Positions 7,512 through 15,629 of a DNA stretch of 64,000 nucleotides are shown here, piece by piece. Below the pieces are notes generated by a model. The model was not told the origin of the DNA. It ran no database searches and saw only the letters and a program-made list of their open reading frames with translations. Position 1 is the stretch's first letter. Each line of letters starts with the position of its first letter. Source of the stretch: Flavobacteriales bacterium UBA3364 (GTDB lineage Bacteria; Bacteroidota; Bacteroidia; Flavobacteriales_F; PHOS-HE28); the NCBI GenBank assembly GCA_002360495.1, contig DEQO01000055.1:1-64000 (forward strand), read 5' to 3'. The position numbers were made by a program, and so were the translations under genes.

Positions 7512-8328
7512 ATTGGGCATGCCCCATTTCGAAAAGGTGTTCGCAGCGCTGGATGATGTGATGCGCGAGCACGACGTACCCTGCTACCTGATCGGTGCGG
7601 CGGCCAAGGACCTGCAGGCGCTAAGGAGCGGCATACGGCCGGTGCGCTACACCAACGACATCGATTTCGCCATCATGGTACCCGACCATGCGGCTTACCG
7701 CTCCATCCTCGAAGCGCTTCTCCGCAGTGGCTTCCACGCTACGCGGCTTCCCTACAGGGTGGTGCATACGACCACCGATTCGATCGTGGATGTGCTGCCC
7801 TTCGGGGGAATCGAGGAGCAGGGCACGGTGCGCTTCGATGAGCGCGAAACGGAACTGGTGATGCTCGGTTTCTCGGAGGTGATGCAGCAGGCCGAAGCCT
7901 TGCCTTTGGCGGACGGCCGCACGCTGCATGTGCCACCGCTGCCCGGCATGTGTCTGTTGAAATTGCTCGCCTTCGGTGACCGTCCCGATCGCCTGAAGGA
8001 CCTGAGCGACATCCGCACGGTCATCGATCAGTACTTCGATGTGGCGCTGGAGCACATCACCACCGAACACGCGGACCTCTTCGACGAGGAGCCCTTCGAC
8101 CGCAACCGCTGCGCGGCCCGTGCGATAGGTCGGCACATCGGATCCACGATCGCCAGCAACCCGCGCGCCGTGGCGCATCTGCGCAGCACCCTGGAACTCC
8201 ACCTGGCCGATCCGGACACCTCGCACATAGCGATCCAATGGGCACGCGAAAGCGGAACGTCCACTACCGGTACGTTCGGCTGGCTTCAGGCCCTGCACCA
8301 GGGCTTTCAGGAACGCGTCACCGGGTAG
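7483..8328 (+). CDS. AbiEii-like nucleotidyltransferase toxin
   Basis: A 281-residue protein of the AbiEii/AbiGii nucleotidyltransferase group, toxins that transfer nucleotides to cellular RNA and are associated with abortive phage infection. The DNA polymerase-beta-type site is visible as IGAAAKD (37-43) followed by YTNDIDFAI with Asp59 and Asp61. The later CLLKLLAFGDRP...LKDLSDI matches the third motif, which supplies a basic residue and a final acid. The ATG at 7483 gives the correct N-terminus and overlaps the antitoxin gene by 29 bases, so the two are translated from one message. The glycine-rich motif is GAAA rather than the usual GGTA, so activity should be tested. Confidence 0.75.
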   Translation: MNISAQHFRELGMPHFEKVFAALDDVMREHDVPCYLIGAAAKDLQALRSGIRPVRYTNDIDFAIMVPDHAAYRSILEALLRSGFHATRLPYRVVHTTTDSIVDVLPFGGIEEQGTVRFDERETELVMLGFSEVMQQAEALPLADGRTLHVPPLPGMCLLKLLAFGDRPDRLKDLSDIRTVIDQYFDVALEHITTEHADLFDEEPFDRNRCAARAIGRHIGSTIASNPRAVAHLRSTLELHLADPDTSHIAIQWARESGTSTTGTFGWLQALHQGFQERVTG

Positions 8329-8348
8329 ACCGCTTGGTCATCTTTTTG
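8327..8348 (+). terminator. Weak candidate intrinsic terminator after the AbiE module
   Basis: A short GACC-GCTT-GGTC hairpin directly after the toxin stop codon is followed by ATCTTTTT. The stem is only four base pairs, so termination would be weak. Confidence 0.25.
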
Positions 8349-8375
8349 AGTGCGGTTCGGAAGCGCCGTCGCATT

Positions 8376-8532
8376 CCTCCGTGCCTCCGTGTCTCCGTGT
8401 GAGCCCCCATTACCTCCGTTACACCCCCCATTCCCCTTCCCCCGCAACGCCCCCAGAACCCCTGTCCCCCAGCCCCTTGCAAGTTGTAACGCTCTGTAAC
8501 ACCCGTTACCGCAGGGTGCCCCTCTACGTTCG
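8376..8532 (+). promoter_or_regulatory. C-rich intergenic tract with phased GTAAC sites and a promoter-like box
   Basis: The gap before the small membrane protein begins with CTCCGTG-type direct repeats (8376-8401), then a strongly C-rich plus strand. GTAAC/GTTAC pentamers occur at 8418, 8486, 8496 and 8505; the last three are spaced 9-10 bases apart and the final pair forms a GTAAC-ACCC-GTTAC palindrome. TACGTTCG at 8525-8532 fits a -7 box, about 19 bases before the next ATG. The phased sites would sit over the -33 region, as expected for an activator or repressor. Confidence 0.4.
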
Positions 8533-8550
8533 GCCCGTCAACCGAACGAG

Positions 8551-8736
8551 ATGCCTTCCAACCAAGCCCATCTGCCCGAGCGGCATCAGGTGATCGTCAC
8601 CTACCTCATCATCGTCTTCGCCTTCCTCATGCTCGCCTTCGGGGTGTGGGCCTACTTCGATTACCGGGGTCTGCAACTGCGCCTGGAGGACCGTCCCGCG
8701 CAGCGCTCCGCCATCACCACCGAACCCATCCACTGA
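8551..8736 (+). CDS. Small single-pass membrane protein
   Basis: A 61-residue protein with a polar N-terminus (PSNQAHLPERHQ), one hydrophobic helix at about 14-37 (VIVTYLIIVFAFLMLAFGVW) and a charged C-terminal tail. A GAACGAG stretch precedes the ATG. It is followed by 21 bases and then the first fibre-like protein gene, so it may head that transcript. No family is recognised. Confidence 0.6.
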   Translation: MPSNQAHLPERHQVIVTYLIIVFAFLMLAFGVWAYFDYRGLQLRLEDRPAQRSAITTEPIH

Positions 8737-8757
8737 CCACCAAACCACTTCCTTCCC

Positions 8758-10131
8758 ATGCGACACGTTCTCCTTTCCCTTGTCCGCCGAAGCCTTGGCG
8801 CAGGCGTGATCCTGCTGCTGGCAGCGACCAGTCTCCGCGCCCAGGCACCGGTGCGCTTCAGCTACCAGGCCGTGGTGCGCGACGCCAACGATGACGTGCT
8901 GGCCGATATGCCGGTGGGCATGCGCATCAGCATCCTGCAAGGCTCCATCAACGGCACGGCGGTGTATGTGGAAACGCATACGCCCAGCACCAACGCCAGC
9001 GGGCTGGTGAGCGTGCAAGTGGGCGCGGGCGCCGTGCAGAGCGGCAGCCTCAACACCATCGATTGGGGCGCGGGGCCGTACTTCATCAAGAGCGAGACCG
9101 ATCCGAACGGCGGCGGCAACTACACCATCAGCGGTACGCAGGAAATGCTGAGCGTGCCGTACGCGCTCTTCGCGGCGAACTCGGTTGGCGGGGCTTTCAC
9201 CACCACGGCCGGTGTGGACCACAACACCAACAGCGCCACGAACGATTTCGCCGTGGGCAGCAGCACCCTGGACAATGCGCCGGGCTTCGATGATGATGGC
9301 CGCATGTTCTTCGACAAGAGCAAGGCCGCCTTCCGCGTGGGCACCACCAACAGCACGCAATGGGATGCACCGAACGTGGGCGGGCACTCCTTCGCCACCG
9401 GGCAGAACACGCAGGCCACGGGCAGCGCCACCACCGCCATGGGCGAGTACACCGTGGCGTCGGGTACGGCGGCCACCGCCATCGGCGCGGGCAACACGGC
9501 CAGCGGCGATTACAGCCTGGCCCTGGGCGAAGGCACCACCGCACCTTCCAAGAGAGAAACCGTGCTGGGCAGCTTCAACAACACCGCTGGCTACTCGGGC
9601 GATGCCACGTCCTGGGAACCCACCGACCGCCTGCTCACCGTCGGCAATGGCAGTTCGTATGGTGACCCCAGCAACGCCCTGGTGATCCTGAAGAACGGCA
9701 ACACCGGTATCGGCACCGACCAGCCCACCTCCGCGCTGGACATCGATGGCGCGGTGCGCATCCGGGGTGGATCGCCCGGCGCGGGCAAGGTGCTCACCAG
9801 CGCGGCGGATGGTTCGGCTACGTGGCAGGTGCCGACGAGTTCATCACCGTTCCAGGTGGTCGTAACCAATGAAACGTTGTCCTGTACGGATCCTCCCTGT
9901 GTGTTCAACAACACGATCATGGCGACCTGTCCGACCGGTTATGTACGTGTGAGCGCACTGGACCTGTACATCGATGACGGATTCTACACCGGTGATCTCG
10001 ATGTGGTCCAACCCGGAGACGATCTGCGCTCGATCGGTGTGAATTACTCGTTCTCCGCTTTCTTCTTCAGCAACAGTTTCCCGGTCCGTCTGCGCACCCT
10101 CTGCGCGGGTGGCTTCCCCATTCCTGAGTAG
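8758..10131 (+). CDS. Secreted fibre-like protein with YadA-head-type repeats (tandem copy 1)
   Basis: A 457-residue secreted protein. A signal peptide (to about residue 29) precedes a roughly 115-residue module beginning APVRFSYQAVVRDAN and ending LSVPYALFA, found at the N-terminus of many Bacteroidota surface fibres. A left-handed parallel beta-roll of YadA-head type follows at about 200-265, with 14-residue repeats such as ATGSATTAMGEYTVASG and ASGDYSLALGEGTTA. A domain around NGNTGIGTDQPTSALDIDG (about 315-335) comes next, and a unique C-terminal domain with paired cysteines (LSCTDPPC, ATCPTG) that may be a binding tip. Probably a trimeric surface adhesin; no anchor is obvious. Confidence 0.75.
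   Translation: MRHVLLSLVRRSLGAGVILLLAATSLRAQAPVRFSYQAVVRDANDDVLADMPVGMRISILQGSINGTAVYVETHTPSTNASGLVSVQVGAGAVQSGSLNTIDWGAGPYFIKSETDPNGGGNYTISGTQEMLSVPYALFAANSVGGAFTTTAGVDHNTNSATNDFAVGSSTLDNAPGFDDDGRMFFDKSKAAFRVGTTNSTQWDAPNVGGHSFATGQNTQATGSATTAMGEYTVASGTAATAIGAGNTASGDYSLALGEGTTAPSKRETVLGSFNNTAGYSGDATSWEPTDRLLTVGNGSSYGDPSNALVILKNGNTGIGTDQPTSALDIDGAVRIRGGSPGAGKVLTSAADGSATWQVPTSSSPFQVVVTNETLSCTDPPCVFNNTIMATCPTGYVRVSALDLYIDDGFYTGDLDVVQPGDDLRSIGVNYSFSAFFFSNSFPVRLRTLCAGGFPIPE
8842..9179 (+). repeat. Direct repeat, copy A (N-terminal module of tandem fibre genes)
   Basis: This 338-base segment recurs exactly 1,390 bases downstream with only about 18 substitutions and no gaps. Identity falls away on both sides: the signal peptides and the repeat domains differ. 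Recent duplication or gene conversion limited to the module is the simplest reading. Confidence 0.9.
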
Positions 10132-10156
10132 GATCAACCTGACAACACACGATCCC

Positions 10157-12244
10157 ATGCAACGCCTTCCTCTTCTCCTTTCATTGCTGATCACCGGCGC
10201 AAGTCTCTTCCTGCCACGGCAGGCAGGCGCGCAGGCACCGGTGCGCTTCAGCTACCAGGCCGTGGTGCGCGACGCCAACGATGAGGTGCTGGCCGATACG
10301 CCGGTGGGCATGCGCATCAGCATCCTGCAAGGCTCCATCAGCGGCACGGCGGTGTATGTGGAAACGCATGCGCCCAGCACCAATGCGAACGGACTGGTGA
10401 GCGTGCAGGTGGGCGGCGGCGCCGTGCAGAGCGGCAGCCTCAACACCATCGATTGGGGCGCGGGGCCGTACTTCATCAAGAGCGAAACCGATCCGAACGG
10501 CGGCAGCAACTACACGATCAGCGGTACGCAGGGGATGTTGAGCGTGCCGTACGCGCTCTTCGCGGCGAGCAGCGGTGGAACGGGCGGAATGCTGGATGCA
10601 TCCTACGACTTCGGCGGCGCGGGCGCGGGGCGAACAATCACGGCCGATGGCGGCGCGGTGACCGTGGCGGGCACCGACGGCTTGCTCGTTACCGGCACGC
10701 ACGGCCAGGGCGCGACCATCACCGCCAGCGGAGCGGGATCGCGCCTGTTCTTCAACCCGCGTAAGTCGGCGTTCCGCGCGGGGCAAGTGACCGATGCGGC
10801 GTGGGACGATGCGAACGTTGGGCTGCACTCCTTCGCCAGCGGCTTCGGTTGCACCGCGAGCGGGAACCGTTCGGTGGTGTTCGGCTACACGTCCACGTCC
10901 ACGGGTTCGGAATCCTTCGCGGCCGGTACCGGTGTGCATGCCACGGGCAACCGCGCGGTGGCCTTCGGATCGAACACGGTGGCCTCGGGCACGGCCTCCT
11001 TCGCGGCGGGGATCAGCCCGGATGCCACGGGCGAATCATCCATCGCGTTGGGCCAGAGCACGCAGGCGAGCGGCGCCTATTCGGTAGCGCTGGGCAACAA
11101 CGTGTTCGCGCGCTCGTGGGGCGAAGTGGCGCTGGGCACCTACGGCGAGGACTACACCCCCGCCGATGTGGATGACTGGTCCGTGAACGATCGCCTCTTC
11201 ACCATCGGCAACGGCCTGGGGCCCGACATCCGCACCAACGCACTGGTGCTGCTGAAGAACGGCAACCTCGGCCTGGGCACGAACACGCCCACGGCGCACC
11301 TGCATGTGCAGAACGGCGCGGTGCTCTTCAACGGCACCACGGGCGGCACGCCTACCAGCGGCAGCGGTCGCCGCCTGATGTGGATACCGGAGAAGGCGGC
11401 CTTCCGCGCGGGCATCGTGAACGGTGCGCAATGGGATGAGGGCAACATGGGCCACTACTCCTTCGCTGGCGGACAGAACTGCACGGCCAGCGCCAACTAT
11501 TCGTTCGCCTTCGGATCGAACTGCATGGCCTCGGCGCAGAACGCGGTGGCCATCGGGCAGAACTGCTCGGCCACGGGGCTCAACGCGGTGTCGCTCGGCG
11601 CTACGGGCAATGCCACGGGCACTTGCTCCGTCACGCTCGGTCTCGGCGGCGATGCCACAGGGCATGGATCCATCACGGCTGGTAGGAGTGGGATCGCCTC
11701 GGGCAGCGGATCGGCGGCGATCGGCGATGAGGTCATCGCGCGTTCCTTCGGCGAAGTCGCGTTGGGCGTGTACAGCGCGGACTACACCCCCACGAACGCC
11801 ACGGCCTGGGCCGCTACGGATCGCCTGTTGGTGGTAGGCAACGGCTCTGCGCCAAGCGACCGCAGCAACGCGCTGGTGATGCTGAAGAACGGCAACACCG
11901 GTTTCGGCATCGATGCACCGGCGGCGAAGATCCATGTGAACGATGGCGGTGTGCGCTTCACGCGATCGCTCACCGGCACGGCCTGGGAACTGAACTACGA
12001 TGGAACGGACAACTACTTCTACCTGGACCAGTTCGGCACGGCGCGTCACCTGGTGGTGAAGGCCGGTGGCAACATGGGCCTGGGCACCACCGACCCGAAA
12101 AGCAAATTGCACGTGAGCAGCGGCGACGTGTACATCGACAACAGCGCGCGCGGCGTGATCATGAAATCGCCCAGCGGCCAATGCTGGCGCATGACGGTGA
12201 ATAACGCGGGCACACCGGTCTTCACCAACATCACCTGCCCGTAA
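10157..12244 (+). CDS. Secreted fibre-like protein with two YadA-head-type blocks (tandem copy 2)
   Basis: A 695-residue paralogue of the upstream gene with the same N-terminal module after a signal peptide ending QAGAQ. It carries two successive beta-roll blocks, each opening with a KSAFRAG/KAAFRAG segment and a WDDANVGLHSFASG/WDEGNMGHYSFAGG turn, continuing as 14-residue repeats with AFG or AIG cores, and closing with RS[WF]GEVALG, DRL, VGNG and ALVMLKNGN elements. The second block therefore looks like an internal duplication of the first. A short C-terminal domain ends in cysteines (GQCWRMT, NITCP). The ATG at 10157 starts the signal peptide. Confidence 0.75.
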   Translation: MQRLPLLLSLLITGASLFLPRQAGAQAPVRFSYQAVVRDANDEVLADTPVGMRISILQGSISGTAVYVETHAPSTNANGLVSVQVGGGAVQSGSLNTIDWGAGPYFIKSETDPNGGSNYTISGTQGMLSVPYALFAASSGGTGGMLDASYDFGGAGAGRTITADGGAVTVAGTDGLLVTGTHGQGATITASGAGSRLFFNPRKSAFRAGQVTDAAWDDANVGLHSFASGFGCTASGNRSVVFGYTSTSTGSESFAAGTGVHATGNRAVAFGSNTVASGTASFAAGISPDATGESSIALGQSTQASGAYSVALGNNVFARSWGEVALGTYGEDYTPADVDDWSVNDRLFTIGNGLGPDIRTNALVLLKNGNLGLGTNTPTAHLHVQNGAVLFNGTTGGTPTSGSGRRLMWIPEKAAFRAGIVNGAQWDEGNMGHYSFAGGQNCTASANYSFAFGSNCMASAQNAVAIGQNCSATGLNAVSLGATGNATGTCSVTLGLGGDATGHGSITAGRSGIASGSGSAAIGDEVIARSFGEVALGVYSADYTPTNATAWAATDRLLVVGNGSAPSDRSNALVMLKNGNTGFGIDAPAAKIHVNDGGVRFTRSLTGTAWELNYDGTDNYFYLDQFGTARHLVVKAGGNMGLGTTDPKSKLHVSSGDVYIDNSARGVIMKSPSGQCWRMTVNNAGTPVFTNITCP
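10232..10569 (+). repeat. Direct repeat, copy B (N-terminal module of tandem fibre genes)
   Basis: Second copy of the 338-base direct repeat, about 95% identical to the segment 1,390 bases upstream. Differences are scattered and include synonymous changes, so the copies have been separate for some time or are being homogenised by conversion. Confidence 0.9.
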
Positions 12245-12271
12245 ACGCATCTTTCAATTCCACCGAACGAC

Positions 12272-13210
12272 ATGAACTTCCTCCAACACATCACAACGGC
12301 CTGCGCACTGGTGCTCATCGGCCACACGTCCATCGCGCAGCGCAACACCGTAAGCGCCGGCGGCGAGGCCATGGGCAGCGGCGGCACGGTGAGCTTCAGC
12401 GTCGGCCAGCTGGACTACATCACAGCCTCCGGCAGCGGTGGCAGCGCGCAGCAAGGCGTGCAACACGTGCCCGTGGTGCGCGTGCGCGCGAACATCATCG
12501 CCATGCTGCAAGGCCCTTACGATCCGGGCAGCGGCCTGATGACCGACGGACTCCGCGCCAACGGACTGATCCCGCTGAACGAACCCTACACCGCGATGGG
12601 CTTCCCCACGGTGGAGGGCGGCGGCGAGAGCACCACGGCGGCCGTGTTCACCACCACCGGCGATGACGCGATCATCGACTGGGTGCATGTGCAACTGCGC
12701 GACGATGACAACTTGGTGATCGCCACGCGCAACGCCCTGCTGCAAGCCGACGGCGACATCGTGGACACCGACGGCACCTCGCCCGTGCGCTTTGCCGCGA
12801 AGGCGGACGACTACCGCATCGCCGTGATGCACCGCAACCATCTTTCGATCATCAGCTTCAATTCCATCGCGCTTACCGGCGCACCGGCGACGGTGAACTT
12901 CAGCAATGGCGATGTGGCCACATACGGATCGAACGCGCAAGCCATGGAACCCGGGACTTTCGCGCTGTGGTGCGGGGATGTGAGCGGGGATGACCAGGTG
13001 AAATACACCGGAGAGAACAATGATCGCGACTTTATTCTACAGGCGATCGGTGGTGTGATCCCCACCAACACAGCTGCCGGCTATTTGTCTGAGGATGTAA
13101 ACATGGACGGAACCGTGATGTACACTGGTGCCGATAATGATCGCGACCTCGTGCTCATGGTCATCGGCGGTGTGGTGCCAACCAACACACGCGCCGCGCA
13201 GATGCCATAG
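12272..13210 (+). CDS. Secreted protein with two C-terminal dockerin-like Asp-rich repeats
   Basis: A 312-residue secreted protein. The signal peptide is followed by the QRNTVSAGGEAMGSGGTVSF opening seen on many Bacteroidota secreted proteins. Two matching repeats end the protein: GDVSGDDQVKYTGENNDRD...GGVIPTNT and EDVNMDGTVMYTGADNDRD...GGVVPTNT. Their Asp/Asn-rich loops resemble dockerin or EF-hand calcium sites. It could attach the protein to a cell-surface partner. It lies 27 bases after the second fibre gene and is probably co-transcribed with it. The middle region is not recognised. Confidence 0.65.
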   Translation: MNFLQHITTACALVLIGHTSIAQRNTVSAGGEAMGSGGTVSFSVGQLDYITASGSGGSAQQGVQHVPVVRVRANIIAMLQGPYDPGSGLMTDGLRANGLIPLNEPYTAMGFPTVEGGGESTTAAVFTTTGDDAIIDWVHVQLRDDDNLVIATRNALLQADGDIVDTDGTSPVRFAAKADDYRIAVMHRNHLSIISFNSIALTGAPATVNFSNGDVATYGSNAQAMEPGTFALWCGDVSGDDQVKYTGENNDRDFILQAIGGVIPTNTAAGYLSEDVNMDGTVMYTGADNDRDLVLMVIGGVVPTNTRAAQMP

Positions 13211-13256
13211 GTGCGTCGGGGTTCAGCGCGGGAGGGTAGTCGGTGGTTGGCCGGAG

Positions 13257-13264
13257 TACATTCG
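13257..13264 (+). promoter_or_regulatory. Promoter-like -7 box (TACATTCG)
   Basis: TACATTCG preceded by AG, 20 bases before the next start codon. The same AGTACATTCG appears at 19855-19864 before another secreted-protein gene, which supports a shared promoter element. No convincing -33 TTG at the usual spacing. Confidence 0.35.
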
Positions 13265-13283
13265 TCCTTCAACCTTCACCGCC

Positions 13284-14267
13284 ATGCGCACGACCGGCAC
13301 CGTTCTATTCGCAGCGATCGTCGCTTTGCCCATTTCCGCAAGCGCCCAGCTACCGCCCTACGTGCCGCAGGATGACCTCGTGGGCTGGTGGCCCTTCACC
13401 GGAAATGCCGAAGACATCGGCGGCAACGCCCATCATGGAACATCGAATGGCGCCGTGCTGGCGGCTGACCGCTTCGGCACCGCCGACAGGGCCTATGCGT
13501 TCAATGGGACAAGCAACTACATCGAAGTGGCCGATGCGCCGGCGCTGCGGTTCGGCGATGCCTCTTACGCCATCGCTTGGTGGGCACTGGTCAACACGTA
13601 CAATGCCAACGCGACGGCTTTTGTGGTGAAGCGCGGCACCGGGCCGCAGAACGGTTGGATGGTGGTGGCCAACGGGCTGTATGAGAACAAGATCGAGATG
13701 AAGACCAGCAGCGGCACCGATCCGGAGATCCGCTGCGATACGGCCCTGGCCACGGGCTCCTGGTTCCACTTCGCGATCGTACACGACGCGGATGTGGATT
13801 CCATCATCTTCTTCGCGAACGGCACCGAAGTATTCCGGCAGTCCAGCGGTGGCCTGTACTATAACCCGAGCAGCACCGCTCCGATGCGCTTCGGCAGCGA
13901 TACCAGCATCCCGGCAGGCACCTATTTCCTGTCCGGGGCAATGGACGACATCGGCATCTGGGGCCGCCGGCTTACCGCGCAGGAAGTGCTGGATCTCTAC
14001 CTGAACACGAATGTCGGTATCGGAGAACCGTCGGCCGGGCTTCCGGTGGTGACGGTTGATGCGGCTGCCCGGCAATTGCAGGTATCCGTGGCTGCCGATC
14101 ATGCGGTGTCGCCCTTCGAGTTGTTCGACGCCAGTGGGCGGGTGGTGCTTTCCGGGCGGTTGAATGGCGCGCGAACGGTCTTATCGGTCCATGGCTTTCC
14201 GCCCGGATCCTATGCGTTGCGCTGCATGGCGATCAGCCCGGAGGCAGCACGCTTCGTACTGCCGTGA
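13284..14267 (+). CDS. Secreted LamG/concanavalin-A-like lectin-domain protein with T9SS-type C-terminus
   Basis: A 327-residue secreted protein. After the signal peptide (MRTTGTVLFAAIVALPISASAQ), residues about 30-235 form a LamG-like jelly roll: LVGWWPFTGNAEDIGG, YAFNGTSNYIEV, then GAMDDIGIWGRRLTAQEV near the end, all hallmark segments. Such domains bind carbohydrates or proteins. The last 75 residues (FELFDASGRVVLSGRL, then PPGSYALRC) resemble a type A T9SS sorting domain, so export across the outer membrane and surface attachment are likely. The ATG at 13284 begins the signal peptide and follows the promoter-like box. Confidence 0.8.
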   Translation: MRTTGTVLFAAIVALPISASAQLPPYVPQDDLVGWWPFTGNAEDIGGNAHHGTSNGAVLAADRFGTADRAYAFNGTSNYIEVADAPALRFGDASYAIAWWALVNTYNANATAFVVKRGTGPQNGWMVVANGLYENKIEMKTSSGTDPEIRCDTALATGSWFHFAIVHDADVDSIIFFANGTEVFRQSSGGLYYNPSSTAPMRFGSDTSIPAGTYFLSGAMDDIGIWGRRLTAQEVLDLYLNTNVGIGEPSAGLPVVTVDAAARQLQVSVAADHAVSPFELFDASGRVVLSGRLNGARTVLSVHGFPPGSYALRCMAISPEAARFVLP

Positions 14268-14367
14268 GTTGAGCAGGGCACCACGCGCGCTGATCGTTCT
14301 AGTGCATGGCCTGCGTTCGGTCGATCGGTTCCATTGAACACTTGCGCCGCGCAGATGCTGTGACACA

Positions 14368-15579
14368 TCACTTCCGCATCGGCATCACCTTCCCGTAGGT
14401 GAGCGAGCGCCAGGCCCACTCGAACGGGCCGTACTGGAAATGCGCCAGCCACCAGCGGCTCCATATGACCTGCACGATGAATAGTGCGAGTGCCAGGCTC
14501 TCGAACTGCACGGCGCTCACATGCGTGCCCCAGCCCAGGCCCACGCCCGTGAAGAGCGCCAGCCCGATGATCGTTTGCAGGAGGTAGTTGGTGAGCGCCA
14601 TGCGACCCATGGGTGCGAGTACCGTGAGCCGACGCCGCCAGCGATCCTTCGTCCAGAGCAACGCGAAGCCGCTTGCATAGGCAATGGCCAGCGGCACCAC
14701 GCCCAAGGCACTGCTGGCAGTGCCGATGAGACCTCCTGCCGCGGGGATGTCCCCGAGGTGCTTGCCGGACCACCACATCAGCCCGCAGAAGGGCAGGCCA
14801 ACGGCAGTTCCAGCGATGCACGTGCGGCGTAGCAGGGTGCGGTGTTGCTCAGGCACCACGAAGAGCTTGCGGCGTGCCACCCAAAGCCCGATGAGGAAAA
14901 GCCCCAGTACTTTCTGCGGTCGGTTGCCCGCCACCAGATGTTCGAAGCGGAACAGCCAGGTGCGATCGTTCGCGGCCACGAACTCATCCCATCCTCCGCC
15001 TGGCATGGCCAGCAGCGCGTCGAAGGTGGTGTAGCCCAGTTCCGCATCGAGGGCCTCCAGGCGCGCGAGCAGGGGCGCCACCGGATCGATGCGACCGTCC
15101 GTAAGCACCACGACGGCATCTACCGCGATCGGTGAAATGATCAAGATGGCAGCGAGGACCAGTAGAACCCGATCGGGGAATTTCCGGAAGAGCGGAAGCA
15201 GCAGGCCGAGCAACGCGTAGAGGAAAAGGATGTCGCCGGCCCAGAGATAGCGCAGGTGCAACCAGCCAATGACCAACAGGACCAGCATGCGACGGTAGAA
15301 ACGCAGCAGGCCATCGCTCCCCTTCTCCAGGAAGAAGCCGAAGCCGATGCCGAAGAGCATGGAAAAGATCGAATAGAACTTCCCGTCGATGAAGACTATC
15401 CGGAACCATTCCAAGGGTTCGTCAAGGAAGGCTCCGGGCAAGGCTGCCTTCTGCTCGGGTGGCAGCATCATCCAGAACGCAAGCCCTGCGAAGTTGCTGT
15501 ATACCACACCGAACAGTGCGAAGCCCCGCAAGGCATCGAGCAGATAGGCGCGTTGGGTGGTGGGGCGTGCTTGCTCCAA
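14368..15579 (-). CDS. DUF418-family integral membrane protein (YeiB-like)
   Basis: A protein of about 403 residues with roughly ten membrane helices, the DUF418 opening RAYLLDALRGFALFGV, the FSMLFGIGFGFFLEK segment, and the closing GPFEWAWRSLTYGK. The family is found across bacteria with no firm biochemical role; transport or acyl transfer at the membrane has been suggested. The start is uncertain. The frame is open to a GTG at 15678, which would overlap the upstream protease gene by 49 bases and add an unlikely Arg/Gly/Ser-rich leader. I prefer the TTG at 15579, which is preceded by GGAGAAG. A remnant of the same C-terminus lies at 4587-4623. Confidence 0.8.
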   Translation of the reverse strand: MEQARPTTQRAYLLDALRGFALFGVVYSNFAGLAFWMMLPPEQKAALPGAFLDEPLEWFRIVFIDGKFYSIFSMLFGIGFGFFLEKGSDGLLRFYRRMLVLLVIGWLHLRYLWAGDILFLYALLGLLLPLFRKFPDRVLLVLAAILIISPIAVDAVVVLTDGRIDPVAPLLARLEALDAELGYTTFDALLAMPGGGWDEFVAANDRTWLFRFEHLVAGNRPQKVLGLFLIGLWVARRKLFVVPEQHRTLLRRTCIAGTAVGLPFCGLMWWSGKHLGDIPAAGGLIGTASSALGVVPLAIAYASGFALLWTKDRWRRRLTVLAPMGRMALTNYLLQTIIGLALFTGVGLGWGTHVSAVQFESLALALFIVQVIWSRWWLAHFQYGPFEWAWRSLTYGKVMPMRK

Positions 15580-15629
15580 GAGTCCCGCTTCTCCGATGAA
15601 TGTACGACCTGACGGCAAACGACCTCGAC

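Noticed and set aside
11036..12250. 404-residue minus-strand open frame opposite the second fibre gene
   Set aside because: An antisense shadow of repetitive beta-roll coding sequence; Arg/His/Ala-rich and without signal or domain.
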